5,865 nt of DNA from Clostridia bacterium. GTDB taxonomy: Bacteria; Bacillota; Clostridia; Oscillospirales; CAG-272. The stretch is taken from contig JAFQPC010000173.1 of NCBI GenBank assembly GCA_017411935.1, positions 1 to 5,865 of the forward strand. Direction: 5' to 3'. Numbering within the stretch: the stretch's first letter is position 1; each line of letters starts with the position of its first letter. Under the pieces are notes generated by a model. It did no database searches and was not told the origin of the DNA. It worked only from the letters and a program-made list of their open reading frames with translations. Positions 1-5,865 of the stretch are shown piece by piece. Both the position numbers and the translations under genes were made by a program.

Positions 1-289
1 GATCGTGACCTCGGACAACAGCCGAGGTGAAGACCCCGACGTGATCTTCCGCGATATTTTACGCGGGATCGACAAAGAAAAGCCCCATCTCGTTTTGCGG
101 GATCGCAGGGAAGCGATCCGCGAGGCGATCGTTTCGGCACGCGCGAACGATCTGATCGTGCTTGCGGGCAAGGGGCACGAAACTTATGAAATCGACGCGG
201 AAGGAAAGCATCCCTTTGACGAACGCGAGATCGTTCGCGAGGCACTTCTTCTGCGGGAAAATAAAACGACGGATGACGAAAAATTCTGA
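1..289 (+). CDS. murE: MurE, UDP-MurNAc-tripeptide ligase, C-terminal part (5' truncated by window edge)
   Basis: This is the last 95 codons of the cytoplasmic Mur ligase that adds the third amino acid to UDP-MurNAc-L-Ala-D-Glu, using ATP. The reading frame is open from base 2 and ends at TGA 287-289; the GTG at base 5 is an internal codon, not the start. The piece covers the C-terminal ligase domain. It opens with TSDNSRGEDP, which matches the family motif TSDNPRxEDP that binds the incoming amino acid. It then has the D-R-x-x-A-I helix region and the AGKGHETYE motif, whose Gly and Glu contact the amino acid substrate in studied MurE enzymes. The Arg in DNSR favours meso-diaminopimelate over lysine; this is inference from family knowledge. 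The Pro to Ser change in DNPR is the only oddity. The next gene, murF, acts on its product. Identity is confident; substrate choice is less so. Confidence 0.93.
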   Translation, partial: IVTSDNSRGEDPDVIFRDILRGIDKEKPHLVLRDRREAIREAIVSARANDLIVLAGKGHETYEIDAEGKHPFDEREIVREALLLRENKTTDDEKF

Positions 290-304
290 CATCGGAACGA
301 TTAG

Positions 305-312
305 AAAGGAAG
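305..312 (+). promoter_or_regulatory. Ribosome binding site of murF
   Basis: AAAGGAAG, with core AGGA at 307-310, lies 9 bases before ATG 320. It supports that start over the in-frame ATG at 353, which lacks a well-placed purine-rich site. Confidence 0.7.
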
Positions 313-319
313 AACGGTT

Positions 320-1774
320 ATGAAGGTAAACGTAGGTGGCAACGGTCTGACGATGCACGAGCTTGCCGATATTTGCGGCGGCGTACTTTGCAACGTCGGA
401 TCAAATGCAGTAAGCGACACTCAAATTGAATCCAAGCCCTTCCGCTTCGTTTGTACCGACTCGCGCGAGGCGGCGAAGGAGACTCTTTTCGTTGCGCTCG
501 ACGGCGAGCGTGTGGACGGTCACGATTATATCGGCGCGGCTGTTTCTTCCGGCAACGAGTGTGTGCTCTGCGAGCGCATTCCCGACAGTGTCGAGCAGAA
601 TTATACGGCGGTGGTCGTTGAGGATTCTCTGCGCGCCGTCGGTGAGCTTGCCAAGGCATACGACCGTCGTATGAGCCATCGCAAGGTCGCCATTACGGGT
701 AGTGTGGGCAAGACCACGACCAAGGAATTTGTGGCATCGGTGCTTGCCGAAGGCTTCCGTCGTGTGCACAAGACCGAGGGCAATTACAATTCGACGCTCG
801 GTATGCCTCTCTCTCTGCTCAGTCTTCAGAACGACACCGAGGTTTCGGTGCTTGAGATGGGGATGAGCGCGCTTGGTGAGATCGAATATATGTCGAGAAT
901 TGCCGAGCCTGATATTGCGATCGTTACCAATATCGGTTCTTCTCATATGGAATATCTTGGTTCGCGGGAGAATATCTGCCGCGCAAAGATGGAGATCGTT
1001 CGCGGACTCAAGCGCGACGGTACGTTGCTTCTCAACGGTGACGAGCCTTTGCTCCGCGCTTACCGTCACGAGGTCGCTCCGATCTACGTCGGATTCTCGG
1101 AGGACTGTCAGGTACGCGCCGACCGTGTGCGCGAGGGTCTTGGCAGAACCTTCTTTGACCTTTATTGCGGCGACAAGGTACTTCCCGACGTGGAAATTCC
1201 CACGATGGGACGCCACAACATCTACGCGGCGCTCTTTGCCTATGCGGTGGGCGCGAGAATGAACCTTTCGGACGACATTATTCTGGCAGGACTGCGTCAT
1301 TACCGTCCCGTCGGAATGCGTCAGAATATTTATAAGATCGGCTCGATCTCGGTCATCGAGGACTGCTACAACGCAAGCCCCGAATCAATGAGAGCCGCCA
1401 TCGGTGTGCTCCGCACCCTTTCGGCAGAGAACGGCGGACGTATGGCAGCCGTGCTTGGCGATATGTATGAGCTGGGCGAGGGAAGCGAGCGCTTCCACGA
1501 GGAGATCGGTCAATTTTACGCATCGGCGGGCGGATCTCTGCTGTATACCTTTGGTGAGAATGCGGACAGAATTGCGCGCGGCGCGATCCTCAGCGGAATG
1601 AATCCCGAGGACATTTACAGAAACGCAAGTGTTTCTGACCCTGCGCTGACGGGAGAGATGCTTCTGCACTCGCTCGTGGCGGGCGACACCCTGCTTGTCA
1701 AGACAAGCCGCGGCGCGCGTGCCGAGCGCATTTTGGAATATTTGAAAGAAAACAGTACGCGCCTGCCTCTCTGA
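320..1774 (+). CDS. murF: MurF, UDP-MurNAc-tripeptide:D-Ala-D-Ala ligase
   Basis: MurF joins D-Ala-D-Ala to UDP-MurNAc-tripeptide with ATP, the last cytoplasmic step of the precursor. At 484 residues it is slightly longer than the usual 450-460. The N-terminal domain (about 12-115) has the family opening TMHELADICGGVL and the TDSRE segment. The central ATPase domain has the P-loop TGSVGKTTTKE (126-136), EGNYNSTLGMPLSLL (153-167), the EMGMS motif (179-183) and TNIGSSHMEYLGSRENI (203-219). The region leading into the C-terminal domain has MGRHNIYAAL (306 nearby, HN at 299-300). The C-terminal domain has EDCYNASPESM (347-357), LGDMYELG (379-386) and VKTSRGARAE (460-469). Two motifs differ from the commonest forms: EDCYN where DD-x-YN is usual, and KTSR where KGSR is usual. 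Start 320 is chosen for its Shine-Dalgarno; ATG 353 would remove 11 residues and begin at the first conserved segment, so it remains possible. It follows murE by 30 bases. Confidence 0.97.
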   Translation: MKVNVGGNGLTMHELADICGGVLCNVGSNAVSDTQIESKPFRFVCTDSREAAKETLFVALDGERVDGHDYIGAAVSSGNECVLCERIPDSVEQNYTAVVVEDSLRAVGELAKAYDRRMSHRKVAITGSVGKTTTKEFVASVLAEGFRRVHKTEGNYNSTLGMPLSLLSLQNDTEVSVLEMGMSALGEIEYMSRIAEPDIAIVTNIGSSHMEYLGSRENICRAKMEIVRGLKRDGTLLLNGDEPLLRAYRHEVAPIYVGFSEDCQVRADRVREGLGRTFFDLYCGDKVLPDVEIPTMGRHNIYAALFAYAVGARMNLSDDIILAGLRHYRPVGMRQNIYKIGSISVIEDCYNASPESMRAAIGVLRTLSAENGGRMAAVLGDMYELGEGSERFHEEIGQFYASAGGSLLYTFGENADRIARGAILSGMNPEDIYRNASVSDPALTGEMLLHSLVAGDTLLVKTSRGARAERILEYLKENSTRLPL

Positions 1775-1790
1775 GGGGCGCGATGAAAAC

Positions 1791-1795
1791 GGAGG
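1791..1795 (+). promoter_or_regulatory. Ribosome binding site of mraY
   Basis: GGAGG sits 6 bases before ATG 1802, in the 27-base gap after murF. Strong consensus and normal spacing confirm the mraY start. Confidence 0.8.
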
Positions 1796-1801
1796 ATCGG
1801 T

Positions 1802-2791
1802 ATGAAAGAGCTTTTGCTGACGTTTGGCGCTGTACTTTGCGTGACCTTTGCGCTGACGGCAATTCTGGGACGGCTCATCATTCCGATCCTTCGCTCTAAA
1901 AAGGTCGGACAGCACATTCTTGAGATCGGCCCCCGTTGGCACCGTTCCAAGGAGGGAACGCCTACGATGGGCGGGATCTGCTTTATCCTTGCCATTCTTC
2001 TGACACTTCTCGGTGTGCTCGTTCTGTATGCCGTTCGCGGGGAGCAGTCAAAGCTCATTTCTCTGGCGCTGACGATGGCGCTTGCCGTGGCAAACGGAAT
2101 GATCGGCTTTGTAGACGATTTCTGCAAGCTCGTGAAGAAGCAAAACGAGGGTCTCAAGGCGTATCAGAAGACGATCCTTCAGTTGACGGTGGGCATCTTC
2201 TACCTTTGTCTGATGCGCGTGCTCGGTTACCTTGACACGACGCTTCACATTCCCTTTACCGACATCTCGGTGGAGCTTGGCGCGGTATATTATCTGTTCG
2301 CCATTCTCGTGATCTATCTGATGGTCAACAGTGTCAATCTGACCGATGGCATCGACGGTCTTGCTTCGTCGGTAACGGTCATTGTCTTTGGCTTTTTTGC
2401 CTTTGTCGGAATCCACGCGCTCAACGTGTCGGTTTCTTTGATCTCCGCCGCGATCATTGGCGGTCTGCTCGGATTTTTGATCTATAATCTCAACCCCGCC
2501 AGAGTATTTATGGGAGACACGGGTTCGCTCTTTCTCGGCGGCGCTGTCACGGGTGCGGCGTTTATGATCGGTGAGCCGATGCTTCTTTTGGTAATCGGCG
2601 GTGTTTACGTGCTTGAAAGCCTTTCGGTCGTATTGCAGGTGGGAAGCTTCAAGCTTCGCCACAAGCGGATCTTTAAAATGGCACCCATTCACCATCATTT
2701 TGAAAAGTGCGGTTGGAAGGAAAACAAGATCGTGGTGATCTTTTCCGCGGTCACGCTTCTTCTGTGCGTATTGGCTTGGTTTGGTATTTAA
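1802..2791 (+). CDS. mraY: MraY, phospho-MurNAc-pentapeptide transferase (lipid I synthase)
   Basis: MraY is an integral membrane enzyme that transfers phospho-MurNAc-pentapeptide from UDP to undecaprenyl phosphate at the inner face of the membrane, giving lipid I. The 329 residues fit the Gram-positive family length (about 320-330). Hydrophobic segments run through the whole protein, consistent with the ten helices of the family, the first at about 5-30. Conserved cytoplasmic loops are intact: RWHRSKEGTPTMGG (45-58), the Mg-binding-type DD in GFVDDFCKL (DD at 105-106), NLTDGIDGLA (179-188), FMGDTGSLFLGG (236-247, with the family catalytic-site Asp at 239) and PIHHHFEKCGW (295-305). No key residue is missing. 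In many bacteria murD comes next; here ftsW follows directly, 18 bases after the mraY stop. The product is the direct substrate of MurG, encoded two genes downstream. Confidence 0.98.
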   Translation: MKELLLTFGAVLCVTFALTAILGRLIIPILRSKKVGQHILEIGPRWHRSKEGTPTMGGICFILAILLTLLGVLVLYAVRGEQSKLISLALTMALAVANGMIGFVDDFCKLVKKQNEGLKAYQKTILQLTVGIFYLCLMRVLGYLDTTLHIPFTDISVELGAVYYLFAILVIYLMVNSVNLTDGIDGLASSVTVIVFGFFAFVGIHALNVSVSLISAAIIGGLLGFLIYNLNPARVFMGDTGSLFLGGAVTGAAFMIGEPMLLLVIGGVYVLESLSVVLQVGSFKLRHKRIFKMAPIHHHFEKCGWKENKIVVIFSAVTLLLCVLAWFGI

Positions 2792-2800
2792 AATTTTTTG

Positions 2801-2806
2801 AGGAGG
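2801..2806 (+). promoter_or_regulatory. Ribosome binding site of ftsW (decides between three possible starts)
   Basis: AGGAGG is a full consensus site. It lies inside the frame opened by TTG 2798, so that codon is unlikely to be the start. It is only 3 bases before ATG 2810, which is short, and 9 bases before the in-frame TTG 2816, which is near ideal. Initiation could therefore be at 2810 or 2816, a difference of two residues. Confidence 0.75.
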
Positions 2807-2809
2807 GCA

Positions 2810-4108
2810 ATGATTTTGAAACACGAAGAAGAAAAGAAAGATCTGCCCTCGGAATCGAATCGAATAAAACCTACGCTGTCGGATCGCTTTGCTGATCGCA
2901 AGGAGAAACGCGAGCTTCGAAAAAGAGAGAATGACGCGGTGTTTTCCACGCCGCTCACACCGCCCCCCGAGGTGGATGAAACGCAGCCCCTTTCCAAGGG
3001 AAGCGTGGATACGTGGTTTCTCCTTTGGTCGATGATCCTCGTCTGCTTCGGTGCGGTGATGTCGTACAGCGCGAGCGCGGTATATGCCGAGCGAGAATAC
3101 GGGAGCTCTACGTATTATCTATGGAGATATATTTTGTTTGCCGTCATCGCTTGCGTGGTGACCGTGCTTTTTGTTGTTTATGCGCGTCCGTGGTTTTGGC
3201 GCGTGTTCGGAGTCGGTGCGTACGCCGTTTCGATCCTTCTTCTGCTTCTCGTACTTGTGGTGGGCGCGGCGGAAGGTGTAGCGCAGCGTTGGATCGACTT
3301 TGGCTTCTTTACGCTTCAGCCCTCGGAGATCGCGAAAACAGCGGTCGTGATGGTGCTTGCCCTCTATATGTCAAAATACGAGCGGCAGATCTCGAGCAAG
3401 GCAAAGTACAGCGGAAGCTTCAAGCACGGCTTTGCGATGCCGATGGCGATCATTGGTCTGATCTGTATGCTGATCGCGCTTGAACGCCATATTTCGGGTC
3501 TGATGATCGTCGGCGTGCTCGGCGTTTCGGTGATGTTTCTCGGCGGAACTCGCCCCAAATACTTAGGTCTCTTTTTCGGTATCATTGCCGCGGCGGGTGT
3601 TTTCCTGATCCTCGTTTCGGATTACGCGCAGGACCGCGTCACGAGCTGGATCAATCTGGAAAGCGATCCTCTCGGTTCGGGCTGGCAGACCTTGCAGGGT
3701 CTGAACGCGATTGGCTCGGGCGGATTTTTCGGACTTGGACTTGGTTTTAGCCGACAGAAATTCGGCTACGTTTCTCAGCCGCAGAACGACTTTATTTTTA
3801 CGATCATTTGCGAGGAGCTCGGCTTTGTCGGTGCTTTTCTCGTGATCTTCCTCTTTGCAATGCTCATCTGGCGCGGCATTCGTATCGGACAGCGTGCGCC
3901 CGATAAATTCTGCGCCCTGACCGTGTGGGGGCTGACCTTCAAGATCGCCCTTCAGGTAGCGATGAACATTGCGGTGGTAACGAATATGATGCCGAACACG
4001 GGCATCTCCCTCCCATTCTTCAGTACGGGCGGTTCGTCCTTGATGATTCAGATCTTTGAGATCGGTATCATTCTTTCGATCTCGCGTTTTTCGACGCAAA
4101 AGAAATAG
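2810..4108 (+). CDS. ftsW: FtsW-type SEDS peptidoglycan glycosyltransferase
   Basis: SEDS-family membrane enzyme that polymerises lipid II into glycan strands, normally paired with a class B penicillin-binding protein at the septum. The ATG at 2810 gives 432 residues. The first 65 or so form a hydrophilic tail rich in Lys, Arg and Glu, ending in a Pro-rich stretch (TPLTPPPE). About ten membrane segments follow, from about residue 69. Family motifs visible are the SYSASAVY end of helix 1 (about 85-92), RWIDFG and LQPSEIAK (about 160-176), LERHISGL (about 224-231), the long outer loop with LQGLNAIGSGGFFGLGLG (about 295-312), QNDFIF with the putative catalytic Asp near 327, CEELG, and PNTGISLPFFSTGGSSL (about 395-411). 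Position between mraY and murG favours FtsW or its sporulation paralogue SpoVE over RodA; sequence reading alone cannot separate the first two. The LPE normally just before the catalytic loop reads VSQ here. murG starts 12 bases after the stop. Confidence 0.93.
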   Translation: MILKHEEEKKDLPSESNRIKPTLSDRFADRKEKRELRKRENDAVFSTPLTPPPEVDETQPLSKGSVDTWFLLWSMILVCFGAVMSYSASAVYAEREYGSSTYYLWRYILFAVIACVVTVLFVVYARPWFWRVFGVGAYAVSILLLLLVLVVGAAEGVAQRWIDFGFFTLQPSEIAKTAVVMVLALYMSKYERQISSKAKYSGSFKHGFAMPMAIIGLICMLIALERHISGLMIVGVLGVSVMFLGGTRPKYLGLFFGIIAAAGVFLILVSDYAQDRVTSWINLESDPLGSGWQTLQGLNAIGSGGFFGLGLGFSRQKFGYVSQPQNDFIFTIICEELGFVGAFLVIFLFAMLIWRGIRIGQRAPDKFCALTVWGLTFKIALQVAMNIAVVTNMMPNTGISLPFFSTGGSSLMIQIFEIGIILSISRFSTQKK

Positions 4109-4111
4109 TTT

Positions 4112-4115
4112 GGAG
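4112..4115 (+). promoter_or_regulatory. Ribosome binding site of murG
   Basis: GGAG lies 5 bases before ATG 4121 in the 12-base gap after ftsW. It is the weakest site of the set by length, so coupling to ftsW translation is plausible. Confidence 0.6.
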
Positions 4116-4120
4116 TACTT

Positions 4121-5254
4121 ATGAGAGTTTTACTGACAGGTGGCGGTACGGGCGGACACGTGTATCCCGCGCTTGCCATCGCAGAATTGATACAGAGAAA
4201 TTTTCCCGACTCGACGGTTGCTTTTGTGGGCACGGAAAAGGGAATGGAGCATTCGCTCGCGACGGGATCAGGTTATGACTTTTATCCCATCAATATTCAG
4301 GGGATCCGACGTTCGCTGTCTCCCTCAAATCTGAAAACGGCATATCTTGTGATGACCTCGCCGAGCAAGGCGAAGAAGATCCTTGAGAAATTCCGTCCCG
4401 ATCTCGTCATCGGCACGGGCGGTTACGTTTGCTGGCCTCTGCTTCGCGCCGCGTCCTCGTTGGAAATTCCCACGATGGTGCACGAATCGAACGCCAAGGC
4501 AGGTCTTGCGGTTCGTCAGCTTCAGGGACGCGTCGACGTGATCCTCGCAAACTTCTCCGAGAGTGAAAGAAAGCTCTCGCGAAAGGGCAAAGAAAAGCTC
4601 GTTCGTGTGGGAAATCCTCTGCGCACGACGATCGGTACGCTTACGCGCGAGGAAGCGCGAGCCAAGCTTGGCATTGCGGAGAATGAATTTTTCCTGTTGT
4701 CTTTTGGCGGAAGTCTCGGTGCGCCTGCGGTCAACCGTGTTGCGGCGATCCTCGGACGCTCGTTCGTTCCGACGCACGAAAATGTGCGCCATATTCACGT
4801 AGGCGGCAACCGAAATTTTGAGAATGCCAAAAAGATTTTTGCCGAATACGGTGTCTCCGAGACGGGACGCACCGAGCTTCGCGATTATCTTTACGATATG
4901 CCGACCTATCTGATGGCGGCGGATCTCGTGATCTCGCGTGCGGGCGCGATGACGCTCACCGAGCTTGCTTGCGCGAAGAAGCCCGCCATTCTGATTCCGT
5001 ATCCCGATGCGACCGACAATCATCAGTATGAAAATGCCAAGGTGCTTGCGGATGCGGGGGCGGCAGTGCTTCTTGAGGAAAAGCAGATCACCGAGGAGCT
5101 CGTTTGCGAGACGGTGACACGCTTGTATTCTCACAAAGAAGAAAGGGAAGCGATGAGCGTGGCGATGGCGGAATGCTACGAACCCGAGGTGGAGTCGCGG
5201 ATCTACACAGAGATCGTTCGCCTTTTGGCAAACAAAAAGAAAACGAAAAAATAA
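4121..5254 (+). CDS. murG: MurG, UDP-GlcNAc:lipid I N-acetylglucosaminyltransferase (lipid II synthase)
   Basis: MurG is a peripheral membrane GT-B (GT28 family) transferase that adds GlcNAc to lipid I, giving lipid II on the inner face of the membrane. The 377 residues match the family (350-380). The N-terminal lipid-acceptor domain has TGGGTGGHVYPALAIAE (6-22), VIGTGGYVCWP (96-106) and HESNAKAGLAV (121-131). The C-terminal UDP-GlcNAc domain follows VGNPLR (163-168). It has SFGGSLGAPAVN (194-205), DMPTYLMAADLVISRAGAMTLTEL split over 259-282 with the sugar-nucleotide-binding Glu at 281, and IPYPDATDNHQYENA (292-306). Two well-known positions differ: HEQN reads HESN and GGSQGA reads GGSLGA. 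The His of GGTGGH (13), Asn 124 and Gln 302 are kept. The C-terminus is a lysine-rich tail (NKKKTKK), compatible with contact to acidic membrane lipids, though that is inference. The product is the substrate of FtsW, encoded just upstream. Confidence 0.97.
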   Translation: MRVLLTGGGTGGHVYPALAIAELIQRNFPDSTVAFVGTEKGMEHSLATGSGYDFYPINIQGIRRSLSPSNLKTAYLVMTSPSKAKKILEKFRPDLVIGTGGYVCWPLLRAASSLEIPTMVHESNAKAGLAVRQLQGRVDVILANFSESERKLSRKGKEKLVRVGNPLRTTIGTLTREEARAKLGIAENEFFLLSFGGSLGAPAVNRVAAILGRSFVPTHENVRHIHVGGNRNFENAKKIFAEYGVSETGRTELRDYLYDMPTYLMAADLVISRAGAMTLTELACAKKPAILIPYPDATDNHQYENAKVLADAGAAVLLEEKQITEELVCETVTRLYSHKEEREAMSVAMAECYEPEVESRIYTEIVRLLANKKKTKK

Positions 5255-5277
5255 AACGCAAGATACGATCAAAGGAA

Positions 5278-5282
5278 AGGAG
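5278..5282 (+). promoter_or_regulatory. Ribosome binding site of ftsQ/divIB
   Basis: AGGAG, within the purine run AAAGGAAAGGAGAG at 5271-5284, lies 8 bases before ATG 5291. It fixes the start of a gene that has no stop codon inside the window. Confidence 0.75.
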
Positions 5283-5290
5283 AGCCAAAG

Positions 5291-5865
5291 ATGAAGCGGA
5301 AGAATGCAAAGCCGAAGCAGGATATCGTTGTCGAAGTGGACGTGCGAAAGCTCGTTCGTTTTTCGATGCTTCTTCTGATGGTGCTCGTTTTTCTCGTTTG
5401 CGCGTTTTTTGTCGGACGGCGCTTTCTGACGGTCAAGAGCTATTCGGTCTCCGGCATCTCGGAATACGACCTGCAAGAGATCGTCAACGCGTCGGACGTG
5501 AAACTTGGCTCACGTCTCTATCTTCTTGACCGCAAGGAAATTGAGGAGAAGATCCTTGAGGAGTGTCCGTATATTTACGCGGTCAAGGTGAGAGCCAAAT
5601 TTCCGAACCGTTTGCATTTTGAGGTCGAGGGTAACGTTGCCCATTGGTATATCGACGTTGCGGGAACGCATTATGCGCTCGACGGAGATCTGAACGTGTT
5701 GGATCGGACGGTAGATACCGAGGGAATGGCTCGGCTCGTTCTTCCGAATCTGAAAAGTGTGATCGTCGGAGATCTTCCTGTTTTCGGTGAGAGTGAGACC
5801 GAGGTCAAAAAGACGCTTGAGCTTGTCTCTGTTTTGCGCGAAAGCCCTCTTGCTTCGCGTCTGAC
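5291..5865 (+). CDS. ftsQ: FtsQ/DivIB cell division protein, N-terminal part (3' truncated by window edge)
   Basis: A frame open from ATG 5291 to the window end, giving 191 residues plus two bases. It encodes a single-pass membrane protein of the FtsQ/DivIB family, which with FtsL and FtsB/DivIC forms the complex that controls septal wall synthesis. The layout is typical: a short basic cytoplasmic tail (MKRKNAKPKQ and on to about 23), one strongly hydrophobic helix (about 24-42), then an extracytoplasmic POTRA domain. The POTRA shows VKSYSVSGISEYDLQEIV (48-65), the LGSRLYLLDRKEIEEKI segment (72-88), CPYIYAVKVRAKFPNRLHFEVE (92-113) and ALDGDLNVLD (129-138), which match the family pattern of G-x-s, nl-x-x-ld, P-x-i-x-x-a-x-V, P-x-x-l-x-i-x-V-x-E and d-x-x-G-x-v. 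The usual ER after the last strand reads EG. The following beta domain begins after about 140 and is cut off. It lies 36 bases after murG, a standard place for it in Bacillota. Confidence 0.9.
   Translation, partial: MKRKNAKPKQDIVVEVDVRKLVRFSMLLLMVLVFLVCAFFVGRRFLTVKSYSVSGISEYDLQEIVNASDVKLGSRLYLLDRKEIEEKILEECPYIYAVKVRAKFPNRLHFEVEGNVAHWYIDVAGTHYALDGDLNVLDRTVDTEGMARLVLPNLKSVIVGDLPVFGESETEVKKTLELVSVLRESPLASRL

Noticed and set aside
1783..1899. Short out-of-frame frame starting at ATG 1783, with GAGGGG upstream at 1773-1778, overlapping the start of mraY
   Set aside because: Its 38 codons show no known family, the GAGGGG is part of the murF end, and the overlapping mraY has its own better ribosome binding site. 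A leader role cannot be excluded but has no support.
2642..2655. Tandem AAGCTTC AAGCTTC inside mraY
   Set aside because: A two-copy 7-base repeat within conserved coding sequence (GSFKLRHK), most easily explained by the codons used for these residues.
2783..2800. T-run (TTTTTT at 2794-2799) after mraY as a possible intrinsic terminator
   Set aside because: No GC-rich inverted repeat precedes it; the upstream bases are the end of mraY without stem-forming sequence, and the ftsW ribosome binding site follows at once.
5230..5256. A-rich run at the end of murG as a possible slippage or frameshift site
   Set aside because: The longest A-run is six bases, directly at the TAA stop, and it encodes a plausible Lys-rich tail. 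No downstream structure or continuing frame argues for programmed frameshifting.
4325..5476. A 383-codon reverse-strand open frame spanning murG and the start of ftsQ
   Set aside because: It lies antisense to two clear genes, has very high His, Arg and Lys content with no recognisable domain, and is explained by codon bias of the sense genes. The same holds for reverse frames at 401-1300 and 2048-2824.
1..5865. Search for a mobile element, CRISPR array, tRNA, riboswitch or new defence system
   Set aside because: Every base is accounted for by six conserved housekeeping genes and gaps of at most 36 bases. No direct-repeat array, transposase, integrase or RNA structure was seen.

Overview
This window is a stretch of the division and cell wall (dcw) cluster. 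Six genes lie head to tail on the + strand: the 3' end of murE, then complete murF, mraY, ftsW and murG, and the 5' part of ftsQ/divIB, which runs off the right edge. Intergenic gaps are 12 to 36 bases. Each start that can be seen has a purine-rich Shine-Dalgarno sequence, and I see no terminator or promoter between genes. The simplest reading is one polycistronic unit whose promoter lies upstream of the window.

The organism looks like a member of the Bacillota, most likely class Clostridia. The basis is the gene order, the strong AGGAGG-type ribosome binding sites, MurG and FtsW residues of Gram-positive type, and a FtsQ/DivIB gene close behind murG. GC content looks to be a little over 50% by eye, so this is not a classic AT-rich Clostridium; an uncultured gut-type clostridial lineage would fit. 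This placement is inference. The MurE tail keeps the Arg of the DNPR specificity motif (as DNSR), which suggests meso-diaminopimelate in the peptide stem.

Layout: 1-289 MurE C-terminal domain; 320-1774 MurF; 1802-2791 MraY; 2810-4108 FtsW; 4121-5254 MurG; 5291-5865 FtsQ/DivIB (first 191 residues). There is no gene-free stretch longer than 36 bases.

The genes form one pathway in order. MurE adds the third residue and MurF the terminal dipeptide to make UDP-MurNAc-pentapeptide. MraY moves it onto undecaprenyl phosphate (lipid I), and MurG adds GlcNAc (lipid II). FtsW polymerises lipid II at the septum, and FtsQ/DivIB helps assemble the complex that activates septal synthesis. The clearest departure from the textbook order is that murD is missing between mraY and ftsW. 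murC and murB are also absent between murG and ftsQ.

I found no new system here. The points worth a second look are residue substitutions in otherwise conserved motifs, an ambiguous ftsW start, a long charged N-terminal tail on FtsW, and the gene-order gaps.
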